A stretch of DNA of 64,000 bases from Streptomyces capillispiralis (GCF_007829875.1 NZ_VIWV01000001.1:6570501-6634500), one strand, 5' to 3'; numbered from the stretch's first letter, positions 33,197-43,030 are shown. Program-made: numbers and translations. The notes: generated by a model from the sequence alone, not told the origin.

Positions 33197-34083
33197 GCGC
33201 GCAGGCCACCGACGTCAGGCCGGCCCCGTCCGCGAAGGGGGCCCTGCGGCGCAGGCTGCCGGGCTCGCTCGCCTGGCACCTCGGGTCGCTGGCGGTCCTC
33301 GCGGTGATCCTCTACCCCGTGATCTGGGTGGTCGGCGGCTCGTTCAAGAGGAGCGAGGACATCATCGGCAGCCTGGACCTCTTCCCGGCCGACCCGATCA
33401 TCGCCAACTACACGAGCCTCACCGACGGCATCGCGGACATCTCCATCTCGACGTTCTTCGTCAACTCACTGCTGCTCGCGGTCGGTTCCGTGGTCGGCAT
33501 CCTGATCTCCTGCTCGCTGACCGCGTACGCCTTCGCCAAGATCAGGTTCGCCGGGCGCAATCTGCTGTTCACGCTGATGATCGGCACCCTGCTGCTGCCC
33601 TACCACGTCCTGCTGATCCCGCAGTACGTGCTGTTCCGCAACATGGAGATGATCAACACCTACACCCCGCTGCTGCTGGGCAAGTACCTGGCCACGGAGG
33701 CGTTCTTCGTCTTCCTGATGGTGCAGTTCATGCGCAACCTGCCCAGGGAACTCGACGAGGCGGCCCGCCTCGACGGCTGCGGGCACCTGCGCATCTACTG
33801 GTCCATCGTCCTGCCGCTGTGCCGGCCGGCCCTGATCACCAGCGCCATCTTCACCTTCATCAACGCCTGGAACGACTTCATGGGCCCGCTGATCTACCTG
33901 AACGAGCCCAGCAAGTACACGGTCTCCCTCGGTCTGAAGATGTTCGTCGACCAGGAAGGGCTCGCCAACTACGGCGGCATGATCGCCATGTCGCTGGTCG
34001 CGCTGCTGCCCGTGCTGGCCTTCTTCCTGGCCTTCCAGCGCTATCTGATCGACGGCATGGCGACCTCCGGACTGAAGGGCTGA
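33193..34083 (+). CDS. ABC sugar permease, second subunit
   Basis: The 296-residue MalG-like permease has about six helices and the EAA loop ELDEAARLDGCGHLRIYWSI near residue 190. It starts inside the stop of the first permease (ATGA). The N-terminal 30 residues are basic and cytoplasmic. It completes the importer apart from the ATPase. Confidence 0.92.
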   Translation: MSAQATDVRPAPSAKGALRRRLPGSLAWHLGSLAVLAVILYPVIWVVGGSFKRSEDIIGSLDLFPADPIIANYTSLTDGIADISISTFFVNSLLLAVGSVVGILISCSLTAYAFAKIRFAGRNLLFTLMIGTLLLPYHVLLIPQYVLFRNMEMINTYTPLLLGKYLATEAFFVFLMVQFMRNLPRELDEAARLDGCGHLRIYWSIVLPLCRPALITSAIFTFINAWNDFMGPLIYLNEPSKYTVSLGLKMFVDQEGLANYGGMIAMSLVALLPVLAFFLAFQRYLIDGMATSGLKG

Positions 34084-34093
34084 GTGAGCGGTG

Positions 34094-34672
34094 ATGTCCC
34101 TGGCGCGCACCGAGTCGAGGTTCTGGGGGCGGTTCGCCCTCTTCGCCGAGTGCCTGCTCACCGGCGTCTGGGTCGCGGTGGCCGCGCTGCCGCTGGTCAC
34201 CTACCCCGCCGCGCTCGCGGCCGGCGCCCGGCACCTCGGCCGGCACCTGGCCCACGAGCCCGGAGGATGGCGGGAGTTCGCCGCGGACTTCCGCTCGGCG
34301 GTGCGCGGGGGCTGGATCGTCGGGCTCGCCGGCTGGGCGGCCGTCGCCGCCGTCTGGTTCGACCTGCGGGCCGTACGGGCCGGGCTGCCCGGCGGCGCGT
34401 TCGTGGGAGCCGTCGGCGTGTTCGCCCTCGTCGGAGCGGCGGCCGCGCTGTTCCGGGCGGCGGCGCTCTGGCGGCCCGGCACGTCCTGGCGGCCGCTGCT
34501 CGCACGGGCCGGCCGGCACACCGTACGGGACCCGGCCGGGTCCTTCCTGATCGTCGGCGGACTGGCCGTGGTGGTCTGCTCCGCCTGGTTCAGCGCGCCG
34601 CTGGCGGTCCCCGTCCTCGGGGCCGTCGTGGCCGCGGCCGTCGCCGTGGAGGAACGCCACCGGCACCGCTGA
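34094..34672 (+). CDS. DUF624 (YesL-type) membrane protein
   Basis: The 192-residue protein starts RTESRFWGRFALFAECLLTG and has about five hydrophobic segments, with the family pattern of a small N-terminal domain then LPLVTYPAALAAGARHLGRH. DUF624/YesL proteins are typically encoded with ABC importers for plant polysaccharide fragments, for example the Bacillus yes locus. Their role is unknown. ATG 34094 is used; GTG 34091 is in frame. It follows the permease stop by 10 nt, so it belongs to the operon. Confidence 0.8.
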   Translation: MSLARTESRFWGRFALFAECLLTGVWVAVAALPLVTYPAALAAGARHLGRHLAHEPGGWREFAADFRSAVRGGWIVGLAGWAAVAAVWFDLRAVRAGLPGGAFVGAVGVFALVGAAAALFRAAALWRPGTSWRPLLARAGRHTVRDPAGSFLIVGGLAVVVCSAWFSAPLAVPVLGAVVAAAVAVEERHRHR

Positions 34673-34780
34673 CGGGCGGTGCCCCCTCGTCGCGAGGTCG
34701 GCGCTCCGGCGCCGCACCTCTGTCCGTCATGCCCTGTCATGCCCTTGACACCCCTGCTCGTCGCTCGGAAAGGAAAGGCC

Positions 34781-37516
34781 ATGTCCCCCATCCCCCGCAG
34801 ATCCCTGCTCAAGGCGGCCGCCGTGGCCGGCGCCGCCGCCCAGTTCAGCTGGGCCCTGGGAACGCAGAACGCCTCCGCCGCACCCCGGGCCGAAGCCGCC
34901 GGCGCGGACCTGGTGACCCTGGACTGGCTGGAGGACGGCGGCCTCGGCGCGGCCCCCGGCTCCACCGTCGGTGTGCCCTGGCCCAGGGGAGCCCACCAGG
35001 AGGACCAGACCTTCGCGCTGACCGACACCGACGGACGGCCCGTCCCCGTCCAGTCCTGGCCCCTCGCCTACTGGCCCGACGGCTCCCTCAAGTGGACCGC
35101 CCACGCGGTGGCCTCGGGCACCGGCAGCCTCACCCTGACCGCGGGGGCGCCGGCCGCGCCGGAGAAGCAGGTCACCGTCGACCGGCGCGGCGGCACCATC
35201 GACGTCTCGACCGGCGTCATCACGGCCCGGATCGGCACCTCCGGCACCACCCTCGTCAAGTCGGTCGTGCGCGGCTCCACCGAGATCGCCCGCAACGGAC
35301 GCCTGGTCGTCCTGCGCCAGCCCGAGGCCGAGGACGGCGACCAGACCACCGTCCGCACCGAACGCTTCGACGGCGCCGTCTCCGACGTCACCGTCGAGCA
35401 GGAGGGCCCGGTCCGCGCCGTCGTCCGCGTCGACGGCAAGCACCGCAGGGGCAGCCGCGGCTGGCTGCCGTTCTCCGTCCGCCTCTACTTCTACGCGGGC
35501 GCCGACTCCTTCCGCATGGTGCACACCATCACCTTCGACGGGACGCAGGAACCCGGCAGGGCGAGCGGCGACTTCGTCCGCGGCATCGGCGTCCGCTTCT
35601 CCGTCCCGATGCGCGACGAGTCCTACGACCGGCACATCCGCATCGGCGGCGAGGGCACCGGTCTGCTCCGCGAGGCCGTCAAGGGCATCACCGGACTGCG
35701 CCGCGACCCCGGGATCGCCGTGCAGCAGGCCCAGTTCGAGGGGAAGAGGCTCCCCGACCCCTCCACCTGGGACCAGCGGGTCACGACCCGCCTGCAGTAC
35801 ATCCCCGAGTGGGGCGACCACACCCTCTCCCAGCTCTCCGCCGACGGCTTCACCCTGCGCAAGCGCACCAAGAAGGGCCACGGCTGGATCGCCGCGGGCG
35901 GCGGCCGGCGCGCCTCCGGCTTCGGCTACGTCGGCGGGGTCAGCGGCGGCCTCTCCTTCGGCCTGCGCGACTTCTGGGAGAAGCACCCCGCCCAGCTCGA
36001 CATCCGCGACGCCCACACCGACGAGGCCGAGGTCACCCTCTGGCTCTGGTCGCCCGAGGCCCAGCCCATGGACCTGCGCTTCTACCACGACGGCATGGGC
36101 CAGGACACCTTCCCCGAACAGATCGAGGGCCTCAACATCACCTACGAGGACTACGAGCCCGGGTTCGGCACCCCCTACGGCATCGCCCGCACCTCCGAAC
36201 TCCTCTTCTGGGCCAACGACTCCACCCCGAGCGCCGAGAGGCTCGCCGAACAGGTCGAGGCCGTCCGCGTCCTCCCGCAGCTCGCCGCCCCGCCCAAGCA
36301 GCTCATCGGGGCGGGTGTCTTCGGCAAGGGCCTCTACTCCGAACCGGACCGCTCCACCCCGGCCAAGGCGAGGATCGAGGACCACCTCGACTTCCTCTTC
36401 ACCTACTACAAGGACCAGGTGGAGCAGCGCCGCTGGTACGGCTTCTGGGACTACGGCGACATCATGCACACCTACGACACCGTCCGGCACCAGTGGCGCT
36501 ACGACGTCGGCGGCTACGCCTGGGACAACTCCGAACTCTCGCCCGACCTGTGGCTCTGGTACGCCTACCTGCGCTCCGGCCGCGCCGACATCTTCCGCTT
36601 CGCCGAGGCGATGACCCGCCACACCGGCGAGGTCGACGTCTACCACCTCGGCAAGTGGGCCGGCCTCGGCACCCGCCACGGCGTCCAGCACTTCGCCGAC
36701 AGCGCCAAGCAGCAGCGCATCGCCAACACCACCTACCGGCGCTACTACTACTTCCTCACCGCCGACGAACGCGTCGGCGACCTCATGCACGCATGCGTCG
36801 ACTCCGACGAGACCTTCCTCGCCCTCGACCCGCTGCGCAAGATCCGCACCGAGCCCTACACCCCCGACCGCAACGCCCTGTCGGTCGGCTTCGGCACCGA
36901 CTGGAGCGGACTGGTCTCCGCCTGGCTCACCGAGTGGGAACGCAAGGGCCCGAAGTGGGAGAAGGCCAGGGCCCGCGTCCTGTCCACCATGGAGACCATC
37001 GCCGCCCAGCCCAACGGCTTCGTCCAGGGCAGCGGACTGTACGACCTCGACACCGGGAAGTTCGCCGTCGCCGAGACACCGAAGGTCGAGGTCTCCCACC
37101 TGTCGGCCGTCTTCGGCCTCAACGAACTGTGCGCCGAACTCATCGACCTGGTCGACATGCCGGAGTTCGCGGAGGCGTACTACGACTACTGCCGCTACTT
37201 CAACGCCACCAAGGCCGAACAGGCGGCACGCTACGGCAGCAACTTCGGCAGCCTGATCCTCTTCCAGGGCCACTCCCGCCTCGACGCCTACGCCGCCGTG
37301 CGGACCGGCGACGCGAAGCTGGCCGCGCGGGCCTGGGAGAAGTTCTACAACTCCGACGGGTACAAGGAATCCGCGCCCTGGAAGACCGAGAAGGTGAGCG
37401 GACCGACCGCCCTGGTCGCGGGCACCGAGGCCACCTGGGTCTCCACCAACGACACCGCCCTCTACGGCCTCGCCGCCATCGAGAACCTGGCGCTGCTGGG
37501 GGACCGGATGCCGTGA
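34781..37516 (+). CDS. Tat-exported exo-rhamnogalacturonan lyase-like protein (PcRGLX/YetA type)
   Basis: The 911-residue protein opens with a Tat signal (IPRRSLLKAAAVAGAAAQFS; cleavage near NASAAPRA) and a beta-rich N-terminal domain (FALTDTDGRPVPVQSWPLAY). The central and C-terminal parts are alpha-helical (RRWYGFWDYGDIMHTYDTVR, DNSELSPDLWLWYAYLRSGR, TRHTGEVDVYHLGKWAG), as I recall for the PcRGLX/YetA (PL26-related) family. ATG 34781 has GGAAAGGAAAGG upstream. Position after importer and DUF624 genes supports degradation of rhamnogalacturonan-type pectin fragments outside the cell. The family call is from memory of pattern, not a search. Confidence 0.7.
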   Translation: MSPIPRRSLLKAAAVAGAAAQFSWALGTQNASAAPRAEAAGADLVTLDWLEDGGLGAAPGSTVGVPWPRGAHQEDQTFALTDTDGRPVPVQSWPLAYWPDGSLKWTAHAVASGTGSLTLTAGAPAAPEKQVTVDRRGGTIDVSTGVITARIGTSGTTLVKSVVRGSTEIARNGRLVVLRQPEAEDGDQTTVRTERFDGAVSDVTVEQEGPVRAVVRVDGKHRRGSRGWLPFSVRLYFYAGADSFRMVHTITFDGTQEPGRASGDFVRGIGVRFSVPMRDESYDRHIRIGGEGTGLLREAVKGITGLRRDPGIAVQQAQFEGKRLPDPSTWDQRVTTRLQYIPEWGDHTLSQLSADGFTLRKRTKKGHGWIAAGGGRRASGFGYVGGVSGGLSFGLRDFWEKHPAQLDIRDAHTDEAEVTLWLWSPEAQPMDLRFYHDGMGQDTFPEQIEGLNITYEDYEPGFGTPYGIARTSELLFWANDSTPSAERLAEQVEAVRVLPQLAAPPKQLIGAGVFGKGLYSEPDRSTPAKARIEDHLDFLFTYYKDQVEQRRWYGFWDYGDIMHTYDTVRHQWRYDVGGYAWDNSELSPDLWLWYAYLRSGRADIFRFAEAMTRHTGEVDVYHLGKWAGLGTRHGVQHFADSAKQQRIANTTYRRYYYFLTADERVGDLMHACVDSDETFLALDPLRKIRTEPYTPDRNALSVGFGTDWSGLVSAWLTEWERKGPKWEKARARVLSTMETIAAQPNGFVQGSGLYDLDTGKFAVAETPKVEVSHLSAVFGLNELCAELIDLVDMPEFAEAYYDYCRYFNATKAEQAARYGSNFGSLILFQGHSRLDAYAAVRTGDAKLAARAWEKFYNSDGYKESAPWKTEKVSGPTALVAGTEATWVSTNDTALYGLAAIENLALLGDRMP

Positions 37517-37552
37517 CGGCACATCCCGGGCGCGGGCGGGCACACTCCGTCC

Positions 37553-38002
37553 ATGGACTGGAACCACTACCGCTTCCGCACACGGTGGACCCTGCCCGCG
37601 CCCGCACCCGTCGTCTACCGGACCCTGGCGCGGATCGAGGACTACGCCCTGTGGTGGCCCCAGGTGCGCGACGTCACCCGGCTCGACGACACCAGCGGCA
37701 GCCTCCGCATCCGCTCGCTCCTCCCGTACGACCTGTTCCTCACGATGCGGGAGGGGCGCCGCGATCCGGCGGCCGGGGTGCTGGAGGCCGGCATCTCCGG
37801 CGACCTCGAGGGCTGGGCCCGCTGGACCGTCACCGCACGGGAGGCGGGCGGCTGCCTCGTCCGCTACGACCAGGAGGTGGACGTCCGCAAGCCGCTGATG
37901 CGGCGGCTCGCCGTTCCGGGGCGGCCGGTCTTCCGCCTCAACCACGCGGTGATGATGCGGGCCGGGAGGCGCGGGCTGGCCCGCCACCTGGAAGCGGTTT
38001 GA
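37553..38002 (+). CDS. SRPBCC (START-like) lipid/polyketide-binding domain protein
   Basis: The 149-residue protein shows the START-like pattern: WNHYRFRTRWTLPAPAPVVY, then a helix (RTLARIEDYALWWPQVRDVT) and beta strands ending in a long C-terminal helix (LNHAVMMRAGRRGLARHLEA). Such proteins bind hydrophobic ligands or act as polyketide cyclases. It follows the lyase-like gene by 36 nt but shows no functional tie to sugar use. The function is unknown. Confidence 0.8.
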   Translation: MDWNHYRFRTRWTLPAPAPVVYRTLARIEDYALWWPQVRDVTRLDDTSGSLRIRSLLPYDLFLTMREGRRDPAAGVLEAGISGDLEGWARWTVTAREAGGCLVRYDQEVDVRKPLMRRLAVPGRPVFRLNHAVMMRAGRRGLARHLEAV

Positions 38003-38041
38003 AGGAAGCCCGCCCGGACCTGTATTGTTCAGTGCGTTCCC

Positions 38042-38113
38042 GGGCGATTAGCTCAGTGGGAGAGCGCTTCGTTCACACCGAAGAGGTCACTGGTTCGAAC
38101 CCAGTATCGCCCA
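38042..38113 (+). tRNA. tRNA-Val (anticodon CAC), copy B
   Basis: It is identical over all 72 nt to the copy at 30443-30514, including the acceptor stem GGGCGAT/ATCGCCC. CCA is not encoded. TATTGT just upstream (near 38022) could be the -10. Confidence 0.97.
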
Positions 38114-38118
38114 CCGGG

Positions 38119-38149
38119 AAAGCCGGTCCGTCCCCGACGGACCGGCTTT
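38119..38149 (+). terminator. Terminator after tRNA-Val(CAC) copy B
   Basis: AAAGCCGGTCCGTC pairs with GACGGACCGGCTTT around a CCC loop (14 bp), followed by TTTGTTGTT. Confidence 0.85.
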
Positions 38150-38197
38150 GTTGTTCCCGCACCCCGACCGGAGCGCCAGGAGCGCCCCGATGCCCCG

Positions 38198-38923
38198 CTA
38201 CGCCGCCGCGGGCAGCCCCGGACGCAGCGGCCAGGCCGGGTCCACCACCTCCTCCGCGCCGTTGCGCGCGAACCACGCCTGGAGCCCCCGGGCCTGCGCC
38301 GCGTGCCACACCGCCTGGAGGGTGTGCAGCTCGCCGGGGGACAGCCGCTCCAGCCGGGACGCGAACCGCCGCCCGACCGCCCGGGTCACCTCCAGCGCCG
38401 CCACCGCGTCCGCCCCCGCGTCGTGCGCGTCCTCCAGCGCGACGCCGTAGTGCGCGCACAGGTCGGTGAGGGTGCGGCGGCCCTTGCGGTAGCGGTCCAG
38501 GTGCTTGTCCAGCACCCACGGGTCCAGCACCAGCAGCGGCGACCGCTCGAACCAGCGGTCCAGCGACGACGCGCGGTGCCGGCGCAACTCCCGGTCCAGC
38601 AGCGTGAGATCGAACGGCGCGTTCATCACCACCACCGGGCGGCCCACCGCGGCCTGCTCGGCCAGCGCCTGGGCCACCTCGTACATCACCGGCGCCGGCC
38701 AGCGGCCGTTGCGGTGCAGGTGTTCCTCCGTCAGCCCGTGCACCTCCGTCGCCGCCGCGGGCACCGGCACGCCCGGATTCACCAGCCAGCGGGTGATCCG
38801 CGGCCGGGCGCCCGGGGCGTCCTGGACGACGACCGCGGCCGACACGATCCGGTCGGCCTCGACGTCCACACCCGTCGTCTCCGTGTCGAAAGCGGCCAGC
38901 GGCCCTTCGTACCAGCACGCCAT
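38198..38923 (-). CDS. DnaQ-like 3'-5' exonuclease (DEDDh)
   Basis: The 241-residue protein has the DEDDh motifs: FDTETTG (Exo I, near residue 11), VVMNAPFDLTLLDREL (Exo II Asp) and EDAHDAGADAVAALEV (Exo III with the His). The family trims DNA or RNA 3' ends in proofreading, repair or RNA turnover. ATG 38923 has AAGGGG 9 nt upstream on the minus strand; ATG 38947 lacks one. It is divergent from the DUF4365 gene, with about 170 bp between starts. Confidence 0.9.
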   Translation of the reverse strand: MACWYEGPLAAFDTETTGVDVEADRIVSAAVVVQDAPGARPRITRWLVNPGVPVPAAATEVHGLTEEHLHRNGRWPAPVMYEVAQALAEQAAVGRPVVVMNAPFDLTLLDRELRRHRASSLDRWFERSPLLVLDPWVLDKHLDRYRKGRRTLTDLCAHYGVALEDAHDAGADAVAALEVTRAVGRRFASRLERLSPGELHTLQAVWHAAQARGLQAWFARNGAEEVVDPAWPLRPGLPAAA

Positions 38924-39091
38924 ACCCACCAACCCCTTGGTCACCATCGGCAGTTGACGCACCGTCCACTGCCCGAACCGGTGATACCCGGCCTGTTTGC
39001 GCCGTACGCCGGAAGGAGACAACAGGAGTACGGGTCCTCGCAGTTCAGCGGCCCGCACCGGGGACACCACTGTTCTGGAAGGCTGTTGGCC

Positions 39092-39658
39092 ATGGCCATC
39101 GCGCAGCCCGAACGGGGCGGGCTGCTGCCCGAGCGCACGCCACCCTCTCGCGGCACCCTCGCCACCACCGCCTGCATGGAGACGTTGCAGGTCGGCTACC
39201 TCCACGCCGTCGCGGCGGCCGCCGGCTGCTCGCTGTCCCAGCCCTTTCCGGACAACGGCATCGACTGGCACGTCAGCCACAGCGCCGCCGGGCACACCGT
39301 CGACGACGAGGTCACCATCAAGGTGCAGCTGAAGGCGACCTACCAGGTCGCCCCGAACCCGCCGGGCCGCTCCTTCTCCTTCACGCTCGACAACGCGCAC
39401 CTGGCGAAACTCGCCCGCACCCCGGTCTCGGTCCACAAGATCCTGGTCGTGATGATCGTGCCGCGCGCGCAGGACGACTGGCTGCGCGCCGGCCACGACC
39501 GGCTCGACCTGCGGCACTGCTGCTACTGGACCAACCTGGCCGGACACCCGCTCACCGGCCGCACCCGCACCACCGTGCGGATCCCCACCGCACGCATCTT
39601 CGACGACCGGGCGCTGTGCGAGATCATGACGCGGGTCGGGACGGGAGGAACACCGTGA
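39092..39658 (+). CDS. DUF4365 protein, possible PD-(D/E)XK nuclease fold
   Basis: The 188-residue protein begins with a short tail, then ERTPPSRGTLATTACMETLQ and the block FPDNGIDWHV ... VTIKVQLKATYQ. The Asp of GIDW and the Q-x-K of VQLKAT are placed like the D...(E/Q)xK residues of PD-(D/E)XK nucleases; DUF4365 is assigned to that fold as I recall. GGAAGG precedes ATG 39092. It overlaps the next gene by GTGA, so the two are translated together. The biological role is not established. Confidence 0.75.
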   Translation: MAIAQPERGGLLPERTPPSRGTLATTACMETLQVGYLHAVAAAAGCSLSQPFPDNGIDWHVSHSAAGHTVDDEVTIKVQLKATYQVAPNPPGRSFSFTLDNAHLAKLARTPVSVHKILVVMIVPRAQDDWLRAGHDRLDLRHCCYWTNLAGHPLTGRTRTTVRIPTARIFDDRALCEIMTRVGTGGTP

Positions 39659-40881
39659 CGCACCGCCCGACCGGGGAACCCCTGAGGTCCGTACGCCCCC
39701 ACCCCGCCGACGCCGTCCTCGACGGCCGGCCGCCCGAGGCCGCCGACATCGACCCCGCCGTGCTCACCGCCCTCCTGCACCGGCACGGCTGGCGGCGGCG
39801 CGGCGGCGCCGCCGGACGCTACGGCCGCTGGACCCCGCCCGGACCGGGCACCGGCACCAGCCTGCTGGTGCCGGAGAGCCGCGCCTTCCCCGACAGCGAG
39901 GACCTGCTCACCGAGGCCCTGCACGCCCTGTCCCGCAGCGGTACGGCCTCCGCCCGCGAGATCCTGCTCTCCCTCGCCGTGCCCAGCGACGAGATCCAGT
40001 GGTGGCGCGACATACCCGCGGGCCCCGGCGGCGCCACCCCCTGGACCGCGGAGGAGCGGCTGCGCTCCGCCGCCCGCAGGACCCTGCTCGCCGCGGCGCT
40101 CGCCACCCGCGCGCGGGCCGGGTTCCACGGCGCCCGGCACCGCCGCTCCGCCGCGGCCGTACTGGAGAGCGTCCTGGTCGGGCCCGCACCGGGCGGCCGT
40201 CTGCTCACCGCGTTCGCCCCCGTCACCACCGGCCGCTCCCTCGCCGTCCGCCTGCACCACGCGCTGCACGCCACCCGCGAGGCCATCGACTACCGCCGCG
40301 CCACCGGCGGCATGGACGCCTTCGACACCGCCGTCGCGGTGGGCGTCAGCCATGAGCTCACCGAGGCCCTGGTCGCCCTGGTCCGGGGCACGGAAGGCGC
40401 CCGGATCGGCGTGGCCTGGGCCCCGGCGGCCGGCGTGCCCGAGGGCTGCTCGGCCGCCCCGGAACCCGTCGAGTTCTCACCCGGCGACCTGCCCGTCCTG
40501 CGCGAGGCCGGCCGGCGCTACCGGCACGCGGAGCCGTCCGTGACGGTGCGGATCACCGGCGCCGTGGTGCGGATGCACCGGTCGGGACCGCGCGGCGAGG
40601 GCATGGTCCGGCTGCGCGTCCTGGCCGGTGCCGAGGTCGGCCACGTCCGGGTCGTGCTCGGCGAGGAGGACTACCGCATCGCCGGGCACGCGCACCTCGT
40701 CGGGCTGCCGGTGCGGGTGCGCGGGCGGCTGGAGAGCCGGGGCGGCTTCCGCCGCCTCACCGGCGCCGGAGAGCTGGCCCCGGTGCAGGTCGACGAGGCC
40801 GAACGGGACCGGCTGCTGAAGGCTCTCCAGGAGCACCTGGACTACTTCGGCGAGGCCTGCGGCCCGGACTGCGGAGACTGA
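39655..40881 (+). CDS. Unknown partner of the DUF4365 protein, 408 aa
   Basis: I do not recognise this 408-residue protein. It begins with polar sequence and has a helical Arg/Ala-rich middle. Near residue 300 it has beta-rich sequence ([54 protein letters not shown]) that could form an OB-like domain. It ends in a helix with two Cys (EACGPDCGD). There is no signal or membrane segment. GTG 39655 overlaps the DUF4365 stop by 4 nt and has GGGAGG upstream. Strict coupling suggests the two proteins act in one complex. Confidence 0.75.
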   Translation: MTHRPTGEPLRSVRPHPADAVLDGRPPEAADIDPAVLTALLHRHGWRRRGGAAGRYGRWTPPGPGTGTSLLVPESRAFPDSEDLLTEALHALSRSGTASAREILLSLAVPSDEIQWWRDIPAGPGGATPWTAEERLRSAARRTLLAAALATRARAGFHGARHRRSAAAVLESVLVGPAPGGRLLTAFAPVTTGRSLAVRLHHALHATREAIDYRRATGGMDAFDTAVAVGVSHELTEALVALVRGTEGARIGVAWAPAAGVPEGCSAAPEPVEFSPGDLPVLREAGRRYRHAEPSVTVRITGAVVRMHRSGPRGEGMVRLRVLAGAEVGHVRVVLGEEDYRIAGHAHLVGLPVRVRGRLESRGGFRRLTGAGELAPVQVDEAERDRLLKALQEHLDYFGEACGPDCGD

Positions 40882-40907
40882 TTTCGCGGAGGGCGCTCCC
40901 GGGTCGG

Positions 40908-40913
40908 TACGAT
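40908..40913 (+). promoter_or_regulatory. Possible -10 (TACGAT) for thrS
   Basis: TACGAT lies 60 nt before the GTG of thrS, giving a short leader. No T-box-like antiterminator was recognised. Confidence 0.35.
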
Positions 40914-40972
40914 CGCACCCATGCGTGCGCTCCGGTATGGCGCCGCACTCACCCTTCAGTCAGGAGAGACCG

Positions 40973-42949
40973 GTGTCAGACGTCCGTGTGATCATCCAAC
41001 GCGATTCCGAGCGGGAAGAACGCGTGGTGACGACGGGCACTACGGCCGCCGAGCTCTTCGCCGGCGACCGCTCGGTCATCGCCGCGCGCGTGGCCGGTGA
41101 GCTCAAGGACCTCTCCTACGAGGTCGAGGACGCCGAGACCGTCGAAGGCGTCGAGATCTCCTCCGAGGACGGTCTCAACATCCTGCGCCACTCCACCGCG
41201 CACGTCATGGCCCAGGCCGTGCAGGAGCTGTTCCCCGAGGCCAAGCTGGGCATCGGCCCGCCGGTGCGGGACGGCTTCTACTACGACTTCGACGTGGAGA
41301 AGCCCTTCACGCCCGAGGATCTCAAGGCCATCGAGAAGAAGATGCAGGAGATCCAGAAGCGCGGCCAGCGCTTCTCCCGCCGCGTCGTCACCGACGACGC
41401 CGCCCGCGAGGAGCTGGCCGGCGAGCCGTACAAGCTGGAGCTGATCGGTCTCAAGGGCTCCGCCTCGCACGACGACGGCGCGGACGTCGAGGTCGGCGTC
41501 GGCGAGCTGACGATCTACGACAACCTGGACGCCAAGACCGGCGAGCTGTGCTGGAAGGACCTCTGCCGCGGTCCCCACCTGCCCACCACCCGGAACATCC
41601 CGGCGTTCAAGCTGATGCGCAACGCGGCCGCCTACTGGCGCGGCAGTGAGAAGAACCCGATGCTCCAGCGCATCTACGGCACCGCCTGGCCGTCCAAGGA
41701 CGAGCTGAAGGCGCACCTGGAGTTCCTCGCCGAGGCCGAGAAGCGCGACCACCGCAAGCTGGGCAGCGAGCTCGACCTGTTCTCCATCCCGGAGCAGATC
41801 GGCTCCGGCCTCGCCGTCTTCCACCCCAAGGGCGGCATCGTCCGCCGGGTCATGGAGGACTACTCGCGGCGCCGCCACGAGGAGGAGGGCTACGAGTTCG
41901 TCTACACCCCGCACGCGACGAAGGGGAAGCTCTTCGAGACCTCGGGCCACCTGGACTGGTACGCCGACGGCATGTACCCGCCCATGCAGCTCGACGAGGG
42001 CGTGGACTACTACCTCAAGCCCATGAACTGCCCGATGCACAACCTGATCTTCGACGCGCGCGGCCGGTCCTACCGTGAACTTCCCCTGAGGTTCTTCGAG
42101 TTCGGCACGGTCTACCGCTACGAGAAGTCGGGCGTGGTGCACGGCCTGACCCGGGCCCGCGGCTTCACCCAGGACGACGCGCACATCTACTGCACCCGCG
42201 AGCAGATGTCCGAGGAGCTCGACAAGACCCTCACCTTCGTCCTGAACCTGCTGCGCGACTACGGCCTGACCGACTTCTACCTGGAGCTGTCCACCAAGGA
42301 CCCGGAGAAGTTCGTCGGCAGTGACGAGGCCTGGGAAGAGGCCACCGAGACGCTGCGCCAGGTCGCCGAGAAGCAGGGCCTGCCGCTGGTCCCGGACCCG
42401 GGCGGTGCCGCCTTCTACGGCCCGAAGATCTCCGTGCAGGCCAAGGACGCCATCGGCCGCACCTGGCAGATGTCGACCATTCAGCTCGACTTCAACCTGC
42501 CGGAGCGCTTCGACCTGGAGTACACGGCCGCGGACGGCTCCAAGACCCGACCGGTCATGATCCACCGCGCGCTGTTCGGCTCGATCGAGCGCTTCTTCGC
42601 GGTGCTCCTGGAGCACTACGCGGGCGCCTTCCCGGCGTGGCTGGCGCCGGTGCAGGCGCTCGGCATCCCGATCGGCGACGCCCACGTCGAGTACCTGGAG
42701 AAGTTCGCGGACGCCGCCCGCAAGCAGGGCCTGCGCGTCGAGGTCGACTCCTCCTCGGACCGCATGCAGAAGAAGATCCGCAACGCCCAGAAGCAGAAGG
42801 TGCCCTTCATGGTCATCGCGGGCGACGAGGACATGGCCAACGGCGCCGTCTCCTTCCGCTACCGCGACGGCTCGCAGGAGAACGGCATCCCCGTCGACGA
42901 GGCCCTCGCGAAGATCGCCAAGGTCGTCGAGGAGCGGACCCAGGTCTGA
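40973..42949 (+). CDS. thrS: Threonyl-tRNA synthetase
   Basis: The 658-residue protein has the TGS domain at the N-terminus, the editing-site motif ([20 protein letters not shown] with HxxxH near residue 80), class II motif 2 ([20 protein letters not shown]) and motif 3 ([20 protein letters not shown]), then an anticodon-binding domain. It charges tRNA-Thr in the cytosol. GTG 40973 has AGGAGA 8 nt upstream. Gene order thrS - HIT - pgsA-like - acyltransferase - pimA matches the conserved mycobacterial block. Confidence 0.97.
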   Translation: MSDVRVIIQRDSEREERVVTTGTTAAELFAGDRSVIAARVAGELKDLSYEVEDAETVEGVEISSEDGLNILRHSTAHVMAQAVQELFPEAKLGIGPPVRDGFYYDFDVEKPFTPEDLKAIEKKMQEIQKRGQRFSRRVVTDDAAREELAGEPYKLELIGLKGSASHDDGADVEVGVGELTIYDNLDAKTGELCWKDLCRGPHLPTTRNIPAFKLMRNAAAYWRGSEKNPMLQRIYGTAWPSKDELKAHLEFLAEAEKRDHRKLGSELDLFSIPEQIGSGLAVFHPKGGIVRRVMEDYSRRRHEEEGYEFVYTPHATKGKLFETSGHLDWYADGMYPPMQLDEGVDYYLKPMNCPMHNLIFDARGRSYRELPLRFFEFGTVYRYEKSGVVHGLTRARGFTQDDAHIYCTREQMSEELDKTLTFVLNLLRDYGLTDFYLELSTKDPEKFVGSDEAWEEATETLRQVAEKQGLPLVPDPGGAAFYGPKISVQAKDAIGRTWQMSTIQLDFNLPERFDLEYTAADGSKTRPVMIHRALFGSIERFFAVLLEHYAGAFPAWLAPVQALGIPIGDAHVEYLEKFADAARKQGLRVEVDSSSDRMQKKIRNAQKQKVPFMVIAGDEDMANGAVSFRYRDGSQENGIPVDEALAKIAKVVEERTQV

Positions 42950-42965
42950 CCGCACGGAGTGACTG

Positions 42966-42995
42966 AAAGGCCCCCGGGCGATCCCGGGGGCCTTT
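42966..42995 (+). terminator. Terminator of thrS
   Basis: AAAGGCCCCCGGG pairs with CCCGGGGGCCTTT (13 bp, 4-nt loop) and is followed by T, a classical intrinsic terminator 17 nt after the stop. Confidence 0.88.
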
Positions 42996-43030
42996 TCCGC
43001 GGGCCCCCGGCCACGCCATATGCTGCACGC

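Noticed and set aside
40882-40972. T-box leader before thrS
   Set aside because: The gap is only about 90 nt, too short for a T-box, and no antiterminator motif is visible.
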